From JBAYSY01 sp041675885 (GTDB lineage Bacteria > Pseudomonadota > Alphaproteobacteria > Rhodobacterales > Rhodobacteraceae), in assembly GCA_041675885.1 (NCBI GenBank), contig JBAYSY010000027.1:1-44082 (forward strand): a DNA stretch of 44,082 nucleotides, written 5' to 3'. The translations under genes and the position numbers were made by a program. The first letter of the stretch is position 1. The number at the start of each line of letters is the position of its first letter. Positions 34,146-42,234 of this stretch are shown here, in pieces. Below the pieces are notes generated by a model. It was not told where the DNA came from. It did not search any database and was given only the letters and a program-made list of their open reading frames with translations.

Positions 34146-35534
34146 ATGGATCCGGTCCTGATCGGGGAGATTCTCTCCGGCCTCATGTTCATCTCCATCA
34201 TCGGCTTCCTGATGATGGGCTTTCCCGTGGCCTTCACGCTGGCGGGCACCTCGCTTCTGTTCGCGCTGGTGGGGATGCAGTTCGGCGTGTTCGATCCGTC
34301 GAACTTCGGCGCGCTTGCCGGACGCTACATCGGCTTCATGACCAACGAGGTTCTGGTCGCGGTGCCGATGTTCATCTTCATGGGGGTGATGCTGGAACGC
34401 TCGCGCATCGCCGAGCAGCTGCTGTCCACCATGGGGCGGCTGTTCGGCAATATCCGCGGCGGGCTTGGCTATTCGGTGATCGTGGTCGGGGTGTTCCTTG
34501 CGGCCTCCACCGGGGTCGTGGGCGCGACGGTGGTGACGATGGGGCTGATCTCGCTGCCGGCGATGCTGCGGGCGGGCTATGATCCGAAACTGGCCACCGG
34601 GGTGATCTGCGCAAGCGGCACGCTGGGGCAGATCATCCCGCCCTCGACCGTGCTGATCTTCATGGGCGACATCCTGTCGGGCATCAACGCACAGGTGCAG
34701 ATGGCCCAGGGCAATTTCGCGCCCAAGACGGTCTCGGTCGGCGACCTGTTCGCGGGCGCCTTCTTCCCCGGCTTCGTGCTGGTGGGGCTCTATCTGCTGT
34801 GGATGGCGTGGAAGGCGTTTTCCGACCCGGAGAGCTGCCCCGCCACCCCGATCCCGCCCGAGGAGCGCAAGAACCTCGGCCGCGAGATCGTGACCGCGAT
34901 GATCCCGCCGCTGATGCTGGTGATCGGCGTGCTCGGCTCGATCCTCGGCGGGGTCGCCACGCCGACCGAAGCCTCGTCGGTGGGGGCGGTGGGCGCGGTG
35001 CTGCTGACGGCGCTGCGCGGACGGCTGCGGCTGCGGATCCTGCGCGAGGCGGCGATCTCGACCGCGACCATCACCTCGATGGTGTTCATCATCCTGTTCG
35101 GCGCCTCGGTGTTCTCGATCGTGTTCCGCATGATGGGCGGCGACGACCTGGTGCACGAATTCATGGAGAACCTGCCCGGCGGCTGGATCGGCGCGATGAT
35201 CGCGGTGATGGCGCTGATGTTCGTGCTGGGGCTGATCCTCGACGCGTTCGAGATCATCTTCATCGTGATCCCGATCACCGCGCCGCTGCTGCTGACGCTC
35301 GGGGTCGATCCGATCTGGCTCGGGGTGATGATCGGGGTGAACCTGCAAACCAGTTTCATGACCCCGCCCTTCGGCTTCTCGCTGGTCTATCTGCGCGGCG
35401 TGGCCCCGCCGAGCGTCTCGACCGGCACGATGTATCGCGGGGTGATCCCCTTCGTCTGCCTGCAACTGGTGGCGCTGGGGATACTGTTCGTCTTCCCCGG
35501 CATCGTGACCTGGCTGCCCTCGATGCTGTACTGA
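34146..35534 (+). CDS. TRAP transporter large membrane subunit (DctM family)
   Basis: This 462-residue polytopic protein is the transport subunit of the second TRAP set. It shows VPMFIFMGVMLERSRIAEQL, GVVGATVVTMGLISLPAML (both in the first half), ASGTLGQIIPPSTVLIF and, in the second half, LGSILGGVATPTEASSVGA. The ending QTSFMTPPFGFSLVYLRGVAP is conserved. It is a paralogue of the protein at 29406, with identical TLGQIIPPST motif, but lacks its extra middle segment. GGAG occurs 10 to 13 bases before the ATG. Its substrate cannot be told without the receptor. A GC hairpin after the stop probably ends the transcript. Confidence 0.92.
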   Translation: MDPVLIGEILSGLMFISIIGFLMMGFPVAFTLAGTSLLFALVGMQFGVFDPSNFGALAGRYIGFMTNEVLVAVPMFIFMGVMLERSRIAEQLLSTMGRLFGNIRGGLGYSVIVVGVFLAASTGVVGATVVTMGLISLPAMLRAGYDPKLATGVICASGTLGQIIPPSTVLIFMGDILSGINAQVQMAQGNFAPKTVSVGDLFAGAFFPGFVLVGLYLLWMAWKAFSDPESCPATPIPPEERKNLGREIVTAMIPPLMLVIGVLGSILGGVATPTEASSVGAVGAVLLTALRGRLRLRILREAAISTATITSMVFIILFGASVFSIVFRMMGGDDLVHEFMENLPGGWIGAMIAVMALMFVLGLILDAFEIIFIVIPITAPLLLTLGVDPIWLGVMIGVNLQTSFMTPPFGFSLVYLRGVAPPSVSTGTMYRGVIPFVCLQLVALGILFVFPGIVTWLPSMLY

Positions 35535-35563
35535 GGGCGACGGGCCCGTGACCGAGCGCGAAA

Positions 35564-35582
35564 GGGGGGCCTTCCGCCCCCC
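35564..35582 (+). terminator. Terminator hairpin after the second DctM gene
   Basis: GGGGGGC, loop CTTCC, GCCCCCC is followed by TCTTGCGC. It stands 30 bases after the stop and begins a composite element whose relative follows the 524-residue protein gene at 39453. Confidence 0.6.
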
Positions 35583-35584
35583 TC

Positions 35585-35690
35585 TTGCGCTGCGCGCAAT
35601 TCACCCCCCGAGAGTATTTCTGGCAAGATGAAGAATATTATGAGCACCTCTTCATCCTCACCGCGAAAAAATATCCCCGCCGGAGGGTGA
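35585..35690. repeat. Composite gene-end element between convergent genes (facing motif pair)
   Basis: This lies in the 312-base gap between dctM (+) and aroB (-). It holds a hairpin TTGCGC-TGC-GCGCAA (35585-35599) and TTCACCCCCCGAG. The motif GAGTATTT-CTGG-CAAGATGAAGA follows on the plus strand (from 35612). A facing degenerate copy comes next (TCTTCATCC ... AAAATATCCCCGCCGGAGG, about 35649-35687). The two copies can pair as a long imperfect hairpin. The distal part, 35700-35790, is GC-rich without a recognisable signal. Confidence 0.6.
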
Positions 35691-35802
35691 GCGGCGTCCC
35701 GTGGGCGTCCCGGAGGCCGCGAACCGCTTGCAGAGCGCCGGGCGGGCACTCCCCGCCCCCGGCCCGCGGGCCCGCGCCCGACAGGGCGCGCGCGGCCCAA
35801 CG

Positions 35803-35832
35803 CTTTTGCATGGGCGAAAGCCCGTGCGAAAG
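35803..35832. terminator. Tetraloop hairpin downstream of aroB
   Basis: CTTTTGCATGGGC, loop GAAA, GCCCGTGCGAAAG forms a 13-bp stem with only G-T wobbles. It is preceded by GGCCCAACG and followed by GGGGCGGAGCCCCCC at the aroB stop. The order equals that beside lpdA (17885-17934), with pairing kept although most stem bases differ. Confidence 0.55.
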
Positions 35833-35846
35833 GGGCGGAGCCCCCC

Positions 35847-36959
35847 TCAGCGCAGCGCCAGCGCGTCCGCGAGCAGCGCGGTCACCGTCTCGGGCGGCAC
35901 GTCTTCGGCGACGAAGGCATCACCGATGCCGCGCGCCAGCACGAAGCGCAACCGGCCGTCCACGACCTTCTTGTCCTGCGCCATCAGCGCCATCAGCGCC
36001 GCCGCCCCCGGAAGATCGCCGGGAATATCGGCAAGGTCGGCCTTCATCCCCATCGCCCGCAGATGCGCCCGCACCCGGCCGGGGGTTTCCTGCGCGCAAA
36101 GGCCGAGCCGGGCCGACAGGTCGAAGGCCAGCGCGCAGCCCACCGCCACCCCTTCGCCATGCAGGAGCCGGGCGGAATAGCCGGTCGCGGCCTCCAGTGC
36201 ATGGCAGAAGGTATGGCCGAGGTTGAGCAGCGCCCGCTCGCCCTGTTCGGTCTCGTCCCGGGCCACGATCCCGGCCTTCATCTCGACCGAGCGGCGCACC
36301 GCCTGTTGCCGCGCATCCGCATCGCCCGCGGCCAGCGCCGGGCCGCTCGCCTCCAGCCATTCGAAGAAATCCGCATCGCCCAGAAGCCCGTATTTCACCA
36401 CCTCGCCGCAGCCCGCGAGGAAGTCGCGCGCGGGCAGCGTGTCCAGCACCGCGGTATCGGCCAGCACCAGCGAGGGCTGATGGAAGGCGCCGACAAGGTT
36501 CTTCCCTTGCACCGTGTTGATCCCGGTCTTGCCGCCCACCGAACTGTCCACCTGCGCCAGCAGCGTGGTCGGCACCTGCACGAAGCGCACCCCCCGGCGC
36601 AGCACCGCCGCCGCGAAACCGCCGAGATCGCCGATCACCCCGCCGCCGAAAGCCACGACCAGATCGCGCCGCTCCACCCCCGCCTCCAGCAGCCATTCGA
36701 CGGCGCGGGCGAGGCCGGGCCAGCCCTTGGTGCCCTCGCCCGCAGGCAGCGCGAGCGCCTGCATGGCGATGCCTTCGGCGGCAAGCCCCGCCTCCAGCCG
36801 CGACAGATGCGCCGCCGCCACGGTCTCGTCGGTCAGCACCGCGACCCGGGGCCGGTGCAAGAGCGGCGCGATCTCGGCCCCGGCGCGGCCGATCAGGCCG
36901 GGGCCGATCCGCACCTCGTAGCTGCGCGCCCCCAGCGCCACCGGCACCACATCCATCAT
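35847..36959 (-). CDS. aroB: 3-dehydroquinate synthase
   Basis: AroB closes DAHP to 3-dehydroquinate with NAD and zinc or cobalt, second step of the shikimate pathway. The 370-residue protein shows the NAD loop FGGGVIGDLGGFAAAVLRRG and the substrate segment GGKTGINTVQGKNLVGAFHQP (given in two parts in the protein's centre). Metal ligands are in GCGEVVKYGLL, NLGHTFCHALE and LLHGEGVAVG. The start is ATG 36959 (a second ATG follows at once), two bases after the aroK stop, so translation is coupled. The open frame to 37172 lies inside aroK and is not used. A hairpin stands after the stop. Confidence 0.96.
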   Translation of the reverse strand: MMDVVPVALGARSYEVRIGPGLIGRAGAEIAPLLHRPRVAVLTDETVAAAHLSRLEAGLAAEGIAMQALALPAGEGTKGWPGLARAVEWLLEAGVERRDLVVAFGGGVIGDLGGFAAAVLRRGVRFVQVPTTLLAQVDSSVGGKTGINTVQGKNLVGAFHQPSLVLADTAVLDTLPARDFLAGCGEVVKYGLLGDADFFEWLEASGPALAAGDADARQQAVRRSVEMKAGIVARDETEQGERALLNLGHTFCHALEAATGYSARLLHGEGVAVGCALAFDLSARLGLCAQETPGRVRAHLRAMGMKADLADIPGDLPGAAALMALMAQDKKVVDGRLRFVLARGIGDAFVAEDVPPETVTALLADALALR

Positions 36960-36961
36960 CG

Positions 36962-37507
36962 TCACTTCCCTTCCAGCACGTCGGGCCTTGTCTCCAGCGC
37001 CGCCAGCACCCGCCCGGCCATATCCTCGATCGAGAGCCCGGCGGCGCTGTCCACGATCAGGTCGGCCCCGGCATAGACCGGATCGCGTTCCGCGCACATC
37101 CGCCGGATCGTGCCGCGCGGGTCCGGGGTGCGCAGCAGCGGCCGCGTCGTCTTGTGCCGCACCCGGCTCCACAGCAATTCCGGGTCGGCCCGCAGCCAGA
37201 CCGAGACCCCGGCGCGGCGGATCGCCTCTCGGTTGGCTTCGGCCATGAAGGCCCCGCCCCCGGTCGAGAGCACCCCGGGCTGCCCGCGCAGCAGCCGTTC
37301 CAGCACCTGGCTTTCCTTGAGCCGGAAGAACGCCTCGCCGTCGCGGGCGAAGATTTCCGGGATGCTCATATTGGCGGCGCGCACGATCTCGTCATCCGAA
37401 TCGGTAAAGCCCACCCGCAGAATCCGGGCAAGCTGGCTGCCGACGGCGGTCTTGCCCGCCCCCATCATGCCCACCAGCACCACCGTTTTCCGCAGCCGCC
37501 AGTTCAC
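36962..37507 (-). CDS. aroK: Shikimate kinase, GTG start
   Basis: AroK phosphorylates shikimate at position 3 using ATP, in the cytoplasm. The 181-residue protein has the P-loop LVGMMGAGKTAVG (residues 11-23), and FTDSDDEIVRAANMSIPEIF with the Mg/shikimate aspartates. The GEAFFRLKE segment, the shikimate-binding STGGGAF and the LID region with RPLL follow. The start is a GTG at 37507; no in-frame ATG exists upstream and the family N-terminus fits. The ribosome site is weak. A short out-of-frame reading of eleven codons (MRARMGGGLPK) ends in the TGA overlapping this GTG. It is followed directly by aroB. Confidence 0.94.
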   Translation of the reverse strand: MNWRLRKTVVLVGMMGAGKTAVGSQLARILRVGFTDSDDEIVRAANMSIPEIFARDGEAFFRLKESQVLERLLRGQPGVLSTGGGAFMAEANREAIRRAGVSVWLRADPELLWSRVRHKTTRPLLRTPDPRGTIRRMCAERDPVYAGADLIVDSAAGLSIEDMAGRVLAALETRPDVLEGK

Positions 37508-37609
37508 TTCGGCAGGCCCCCGCCCATTCGCGCCCTCATCCCGGCCCGGTCATCACCGCCCGCTCATCACATTCGCTTTGAATGGCGTGATCTTCCCGAA
37601 AAGGCCATA

Positions 37610-37615
37610 TATAAT
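37610..37615 (+). promoter_or_regulatory. Isolated consensus -10 box in the aroK divergent spacer
   Basis: TATAAT lies in the run ATATATAAT, an AT island in the GC-rich 242-base spacer between aroK (-) and the small membrane protein (+). No good -35 box is found at 16-18 bp. The island is nearly symmetric, so it could also serve aroK. Confidence 0.35.
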
Positions 37616-37749
37616 CGTCATCGCAGGCAGGAGGCCCGGAGCCGGGGGACAACCGGGGCGGGCACCATCCAGTGACAGAGACGCCCCCGTCGGCGACGGG
37701 CGGGACGGACTACAGACGGGCAGGACAACAGCAGACCGGGGGCAGTGGG

Positions 37750-37881
37750 ATGCGCAAACTGAAGGTGCTGGCGGTGCTGGTTCTGGCGGGGCTGATCGGG
37801 CTCGCCGGATATGCCTATTTCGGCGACATGCGCCCCGAGACGCGCCAGATCGAAATTCCGGTGCCGCTGGATGGGGGCTGA
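37750..37881 (+). CDS. Small single-span membrane protein, unknown function
   Basis: This 43-residue protein consists of a basic start (MRKLK), one hydrophobic helix (VLAVLVLAGLIGLAGYAYF, residues 6-24) and a short tail (GDMRPETRQIEIPVPLDGG), presumably outside the membrane. I prefer ATG 37750, which starts just before the helix; a GTG at 37672 in the same frame would add 26 low-complexity residues. Only a weak GGGGGCAG ribosome site is seen. It overlaps the start of the next gene by 11 bases, so the two are translationally coupled and probably work together. Position opposite aroK is, to my knowledge, usual in Rhodobacterales. Confidence 0.65.
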   Translation: MRKLKVLAVLVLAGLIGLAGYAYFGDMRPETRQIEIPVPLDGG

Positions 37882-39445
37882 CCTGATCAGGGGGCCGCTG
37901 CTGGCGCTGGCGCTGGCGGCGGGCGGCCCGGCACTGGCCGAAGCGCCCCATGGCACCCCCCCCGGCGCACCGCTTTCGGCCATCGACTGGCTGTCGGAGT
38001 CGATCTCTCCCGCCGCCGGGCCGCCCCTGCTGGACGAGCCCCCGGCCACGGGCGGCATCGCGACCGAGGATATCGCGGTAAGCGTGCTGGGGGCCAGCCG
38101 CGCCGATGCCGCCGGGCTGTTTTCCCCGGCCGTCACCGGGCTGCCGCGCGGGCTCTGGGGGGCCTCGTCGCGCGACGACCTGATCCGGATCATCACCACC
38201 GCCCGGCCCGAACCGCTGCCCGCGCTGCGCGAGTTGTTCCGCACGCTGCTGCTGGCGGAACTCGACCCGCCCGCCGACAGCGACGCCACCGGGCGGATGC
38301 TGCTGGCGCGGATCGACAAGCTGCTGGAGATGGCCGCGATCGAGGAGGCGGCGGCGCTGATCGAAGTGGCCGGAAGCACCGTCGCCGGGGCCGAGATGTT
38401 CCGCCGCGCCTTCGACGTGGCGCTTCTGACCGGCACCGAGGACGACACCTGCGCCGAGATGCGCCGCTCACCGGGGCTGGCGCCGACCTTCCCGGCCCGG
38501 ATCTATTGCCTTGCCCGGGGCGGCGACTGGCAGGCGGCGGCGCTGACGCTGCGCACCGCGCAGGCGCTGGGTTACGTCAGCGGCGAGGAGGAGGAATTGC
38601 TCGCCCGTTTCCTCGACCCCGAACTTTACGACGGCGACAATCCCCTGCCGCCGCCGCACCGGCCGACACCGCTGATCTGGCGCATGTACGAGGCGGTGGG
38701 CGAACCGCTGGGCACCCACGGGCTGCCGCTTGCCTTCGCCCATGCCGAGCTGCGCCCGACCTCGGGCTGGAAGGCGCAGCTGGAGGCGGCGGAACGGCTG
38801 GCGCGGGTGGGCGCGATCCCGTCGAACCGGCTGCTGGGGCTTTACACCGAACGCCGCCCGGCCGCTTCGGGCGGGGTCTGGGACCGGGCGGCGGCACTGC
38901 AAGCCTTCGACGCGGCGCTGGCGGCGGGCGATGCCGGGGCCGCCGCAAGCGCCCTGCCCCCGGTCTGGGCCCGGATGCAGGAGGCGGAGCTTGAAGTGCC
39001 CTTCGCCGAACTCTATGCCGAACCGCTCGCCGCGCTCGACCTGCCCGAGGCGGCGCGGGCGCTGGCGTTCCACATCGCCCTGCTCGCCCCGGGCTATGAA
39101 CGCGCCGCGCTGGACCACGCGCCCCGGGATGCCGGGGCACGGTTTCTCGCGGCACTTGCCACCGGCCGGACCGAGGGCGCCGCGCCGCCCGACAGCATGG
39201 CCCGCGCCATCGCCCCGGTCTTCACCGGAACGCCCGGGGCGACGACGGGACCGGCACTTGCGGCGATGCTGGCCGAGGACCGGATGGGCGAGGCGATCCT
39301 GACCGCCATCGACCGGATCACCGAGGGCACCACCGGCGACCGCCGCGGCGTGACCGAGGGGCTTGCGCTGCTGCGCCATATCGGGCTTGAGGATGCGGCC
39401 CGGCGCACGGCGCTGCAACTGCTCCTGCTCGACCGGCGCGGCTGA
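37871..39445 (+). CDS. Exported protein of unknown function, 524 residues
   Basis: I do not recognise a characterised family. The protein starts with a signal peptide (GPLLALALAAGGPALA, cleavage near residue 23). The rest is Ala/Leu/Arg/Glu-rich, soluble and apparently all helical, with helix pairs of 30-40 residues that suggest an alpha-solenoid. Three cysteines appear in the middle (DDTCAEM and ARIYCLARG are two sites). ATG 37871 is chosen because it opens the signal peptide; it overlaps the 43-residue gene by 11 bases in another frame. The frame continues upstream to 37811 without a plausible start. A composite gene-end element follows the stop. It is probably periplasmic. Confidence 0.75.
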   Translation: MGADLIRGPLLALALAAGGPALAEAPHGTPPGAPLSAIDWLSESISPAAGPPLLDEPPATGGIATEDIAVSVLGASRADAAGLFSPAVTGLPRGLWGASSRDDLIRIITTARPEPLPALRELFRTLLLAELDPPADSDATGRMLLARIDKLLEMAAIEEAAALIEVAGSTVAGAEMFRRAFDVALLTGTEDDTCAEMRRSPGLAPTFPARIYCLARGGDWQAAALTLRTAQALGYVSGEEEELLARFLDPELYDGDNPLPPPHRPTPLIWRMYEAVGEPLGTHGLPLAFAHAELRPTSGWKAQLEAAERLARVGAIPSNRLLGLYTERRPAASGGVWDRAAALQAFDAALAAGDAGAAASALPPVWARMQEAELEVPFAELYAEPLAALDLPEAARALAFHIALLAPGYERAALDHAPRDAGARFLAALATGRTEGAAPPDSMARAIAPVFTGTPGATTGPALAAMLAEDRMGEAILTAIDRITEGTTGDRRGVTEGLALLRHIGLEDAARRTALQLLLLDRRG

Positions 39446-39452
39446 TCCCGCG

Positions 39453-39585
39453 GGCGGAAGGGGGTCTTCCGCCCCCTCTTGCGCCTGACGGCGCAATTCA
39501 CCCCCGAGAGTATTTTTGGAAAGATGAAGAATATCTGGTGTTCTTGCGCTTCTTCTGTCTCTTAAATATCCCCGCCGGAGGCTCC
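39453..39585. repeat. Composite gene-end element after the 524-residue protein gene
   Basis: This lies in the 303-base gap before the dehydrogenase gene. GGCGGAAG, loop GGGGT, CTTCCGCC (39453-39473) is a terminator-like stem. TTGCGCC-TGAC-GGCGCAA (39479-39496) follows, then TTCACCCCCGAGAG. The motif GAGTATTT-TTGG-AAAGATGAAGA comes next, and a facing part ending AAATATCCCCGCCGGAGG. The order matches 35561-35690; the second stem differs by one compensated pair. The remaining 160 bases show only a GGGAGCGGAG ribosome site. Confidence 0.6.
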
Positions 39586-39748
39586 CGCAGATCCGATACG
39601 CGGAACACCGGACGGATATCCCCTGCTTCGCCCCCGCCCCCTGCCCCGCCCGTTTGCGACATTTTCCGTCGCTTCCGGCAATGCCCGCGCCTGCGGCGCC
39701 CGCAAGGCTCGACCCCGTATCGAGGCCCGGCAGCAGGGAGCGGAGTGC

Positions 39749-42163
39749 ATGAAGACCCATACCCGCGTGGTGGTGATCGGCGGCGGAGTCGTCGGCTGTT
39801 CTGTAGCCTATCACCTGACGAAACTGGGCTGGCCGGACGTGGTGCTGATCGAACGGTCGGAGTTGACTTCGGGCTCCACCTGGCACGCGGCGGGCGGGTT
39901 CCATACGCTGAACGGCGATACCAACATGGCGGCGCTCCAGGGCTACACGATCCGGCTCTACCGGGAACTGGAGCAGATCACCGGGCTGAACTGCGGGCTG
40001 CACCACGTGGGCGGCATCACCCTTGCCGACACCGAGGCACGCTTCGACATGCTGAAGGCCGAGCGCGCCAAGCACCGCTACATGGGGCTGGACACGCGCA
40101 TCCTCGACCCGCAGGAAGTGGCGGAGATGACCGACGGGCTGGTGAATACCCGGGGCATCCTCGGCGCGCTCTACGACCCGCTCGACGGCCACCTCGACCC
40201 TTCGGGCACCACCCATGCCTATGCCAAGGCCGCGCGGATGGGCGGCGCCGAGATCGTCCTGCACAACCGGGTGCTGGAGACCCGCCCGCATCCCGAGGGC
40301 TGGGAGGTGGTGACCGAGAAGGGCACGATCATCGCCGAACATCTGGTCAATGCCGCCGGGCTCTGGGCGCGCGAGGTGGCGGCGATGGCGGGCATCTACC
40401 TGCCGCTTTTGCCGATGGCGCATCAGTATCTGGTGACCGAGGACATTCCGGAAATCATGGGCCGCGCCTCCGAGTTCCCCCATGTCATGGACCCGGGCGG
40501 AGAGAGCTACCTGCGGCAGGAGGGGCGCGGCCTCTGCATCGGCTTCTACGAACAGCCCTGCGAGCCGTGGTCGGTGGACGGCACCCCGTGGGGGTTCGGC
40601 CACGAACTGCTGCCGGACCAGTTCGACAAGATCGCCGCCTCGGTCGAATTCGCGTGGAAACGCTTTCCGGTTCTGGAGCGCGCGGGCGTCAAGCGGGTGA
40701 TCCACGGCCCCTTCACCTTCGCCCCGGACGGCAACCCGCTGATCGGCCCGGTGCCGGGATTGCGCAACTACTGGTCGGCCTGCGCGGTGATGGCGGGCTT
40801 CTCGCAAGGCGGCGGCATGGGGCTGGCGCTCGCGCAATGGATGATCGAGGGCGAGGTCGAGCGCGATCCGCGCGGCTTCGACGTGGCGCGCTTCGGCAGT
40901 TGGACCACGCCGGGCTACACCGTGCCCAAGGTGGTCGAGACCTACCGGACCCGCTTTTCCGTCGCCTACCCGAACGAGGAAAAACCCGCCGCCCGCCCGT
41001 TCCGCACCACGCCGATGCATGACACGTTCAGCGAAATGGGCGCGGTCTGGGGCGCCCAGTACGGGCTTGAGGTCGCGAACTACTTCGCCCTGCCGGGCCA
41101 GCCGCGTTACGAGACCCCGAGCTTCCGCCGCTCGAACGCATGGGAGGCCACGGCGCAGGAGGTGGCGGCGGTGCGCGCCGGGGTCGGCATCAACGAGTTG
41201 CAGAACTTCGGCAAGTATCGCGTGACCGGGCCGGGGGCGCGGGGCTGGCTCGACCGGATCATGGCCGGGCGGATTCCGAAGCCGGGGCGGCTGGCCTTGA
41301 ACCCGATGCTGGCCGAAAGCGGGCGGATCATCGGCGACTTCACCGTCTCCTGCCTGTCGGAAACCGAATTCCTGCTGACGGCGAGCTACGGCGCGCAGGG
41401 CTGGCACATGCGCTGGTTCGAGGCGCACCCCGGCGAGGGCGTGAGGGTGGAAAACGTCTCGGACACACGCACCGGCTTCCAGATCGCCGGGCCGAAGGCG
41501 CGCGAGCTGCTGGCGGCGGTGACCCGCGCCGACGTGGGGCCGGAGGCGCTGCGGTTCATGGATGTGCGGCGCATGACCGTGGGCATGGCCGACTGCATCG
41601 TGCAGCGGGTCAGCTATACCGGCGATCTGGGCTACGAGATCTTCTGCGACCACATGAGCCTGCGCCACCTCTGGGACGTGCTTTCCGAGGCGGGCGAGCC
41701 GATGGGCCTGCGCCCCTTCGGCATGCGCGCGATGATGAGCCTGCGGCTCGACCGTTTCTTCGGCTCATGGGGGCGGGAATATTCGCCCGACTACCTGCCG
41801 GGCGAGACCGGGCTGGGCCGCTTCATCCAGTGGTCGAAGCCCGGGGCGTTCATCGGCCGCGCCGCGGCGGAACGCGAACGCGACGAAGGCCCGGCCCGCC
41901 GCCTCTGCGCCTTCACCGTCGAGGTCGGGGACGCCGATGTCGTCGCCTGGGAGCCGATCCGGATCGGCGGCGAGGTGGCGGGATTCTGCACCTCGGGCGG
42001 ATATTCGCATCATGCGGGCGTGTCGGTGGCCCTGGGCTTCGTTCCCGCCGGTCGCGCGGTGGAGGGGCTGGAGGCGGAGATCGAGATCCTGGGTCACCGC
42101 CGCCCGGCAAGGCTGGTCACCACCCCGCTCTTCGACCCGGACGGCGCGCGGCTGCGGGGATGA
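39749..42163 (+). CDS. Dimethylglycine/sarcosine dehydrogenase-like flavoprotein with GcvT domain
   Basis: This 804-residue enzyme joins an FAD oxidoreductase domain (about 1-380) to a GcvT aminomethyl-transferase domain (about 430-700) and its C-terminal barrel (710-800). Such enzymes demethylate N-methylated glycines and pass the methylene group to tetrahydrofolate. The FAD fold is VVVIGGGVVGCSVA (7-20). His46 in TSGSTWHAAGG is in the position that binds FAD covalently in dimethylglycine dehydrogenase. The second half has GKYRVTGPGARGWLDRIM and the GcvT-type VSYTGDLGYEIF. GGGAGCGGAG precedes the ATG. Facing betA suggests a role in betaine-derived dimethylglycine or sarcosine use. The exact substrate is inferred. 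Confidence 0.88.
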   Translation: MKTHTRVVVIGGGVVGCSVAYHLTKLGWPDVVLIERSELTSGSTWHAAGGFHTLNGDTNMAALQGYTIRLYRELEQITGLNCGLHHVGGITLADTEARFDMLKAERAKHRYMGLDTRILDPQEVAEMTDGLVNTRGILGALYDPLDGHLDPSGTTHAYAKAARMGGAEIVLHNRVLETRPHPEGWEVVTEKGTIIAEHLVNAAGLWAREVAAMAGIYLPLLPMAHQYLVTEDIPEIMGRASEFPHVMDPGGESYLRQEGRGLCIGFYEQPCEPWSVDGTPWGFGHELLPDQFDKIAASVEFAWKRFPVLERAGVKRVIHGPFTFAPDGNPLIGPVPGLRNYWSACAVMAGFSQGGGMGLALAQWMIEGEVERDPRGFDVARFGSWTTPGYTVPKVVETYRTRFSVAYPNEEKPAARPFRTTPMHDTFSEMGAVWGAQYGLEVANYFALPGQPRYETPSFRRSNAWEATAQEVAAVRAGVGINELQNFGKYRVTGPGARGWLDRIMAGRIPKPGRLALNPMLAESGRIIGDFTVSCLSETEFLLTASYGAQGWHMRWFEAHPGEGVRVENVSDTRTGFQIAGPKARELLAAVTRADVGPEALRFMDVRRMTVGMADCIVQRVSYTGDLGYEIFCDHMSLRHLWDVLSEAGEPMGLRPFGMRAMMSLRLDRFFGSWGREYSPDYLPGETGLGRFIQWSKPGAFIGRAAAERERDEGPARRLCAFTVEVGDADVVAWEPIRIGGEVAGFCTSGGYSHHAGVSVALGFVPAGRAVEGLEAEIEILGHRRPARLVTTPLFDPDGARLRG

Positions 42164-42234
42164 GGCGGGCGGCGGGCAGATTGCCCGGCCTGCGCCGCAC
42201 CCGCAAGGGGGCGATGCCACCCACCGCCCCCGGC

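Noticed and set aside
37508..37543. Possible 11-codon leader peptide (MRARMGGGLPK) ending in the TGA that overlaps the aroK GTG
   Set aside because: The overlap is suggestive of coupling, but there is no clear ribosome site and no regulatory codon run. In GC-rich DNA such overlaps are frequent.
37672..37749. GTG-initiated N-terminal extension of the 43-residue membrane protein
   Set aside because: The added 26 residues are polar and low-complexity, and the hydrophobic helix would no longer be N-terminal. Kept only as an alternative.
38468..41668. Open frame of 1066 codons on the minus strand opposite the 524-residue and GcvT flavoprotein genes
   Set aside because: Same composition signature of an antisense shadow; it crosses a spacer with repeats and has no domain.
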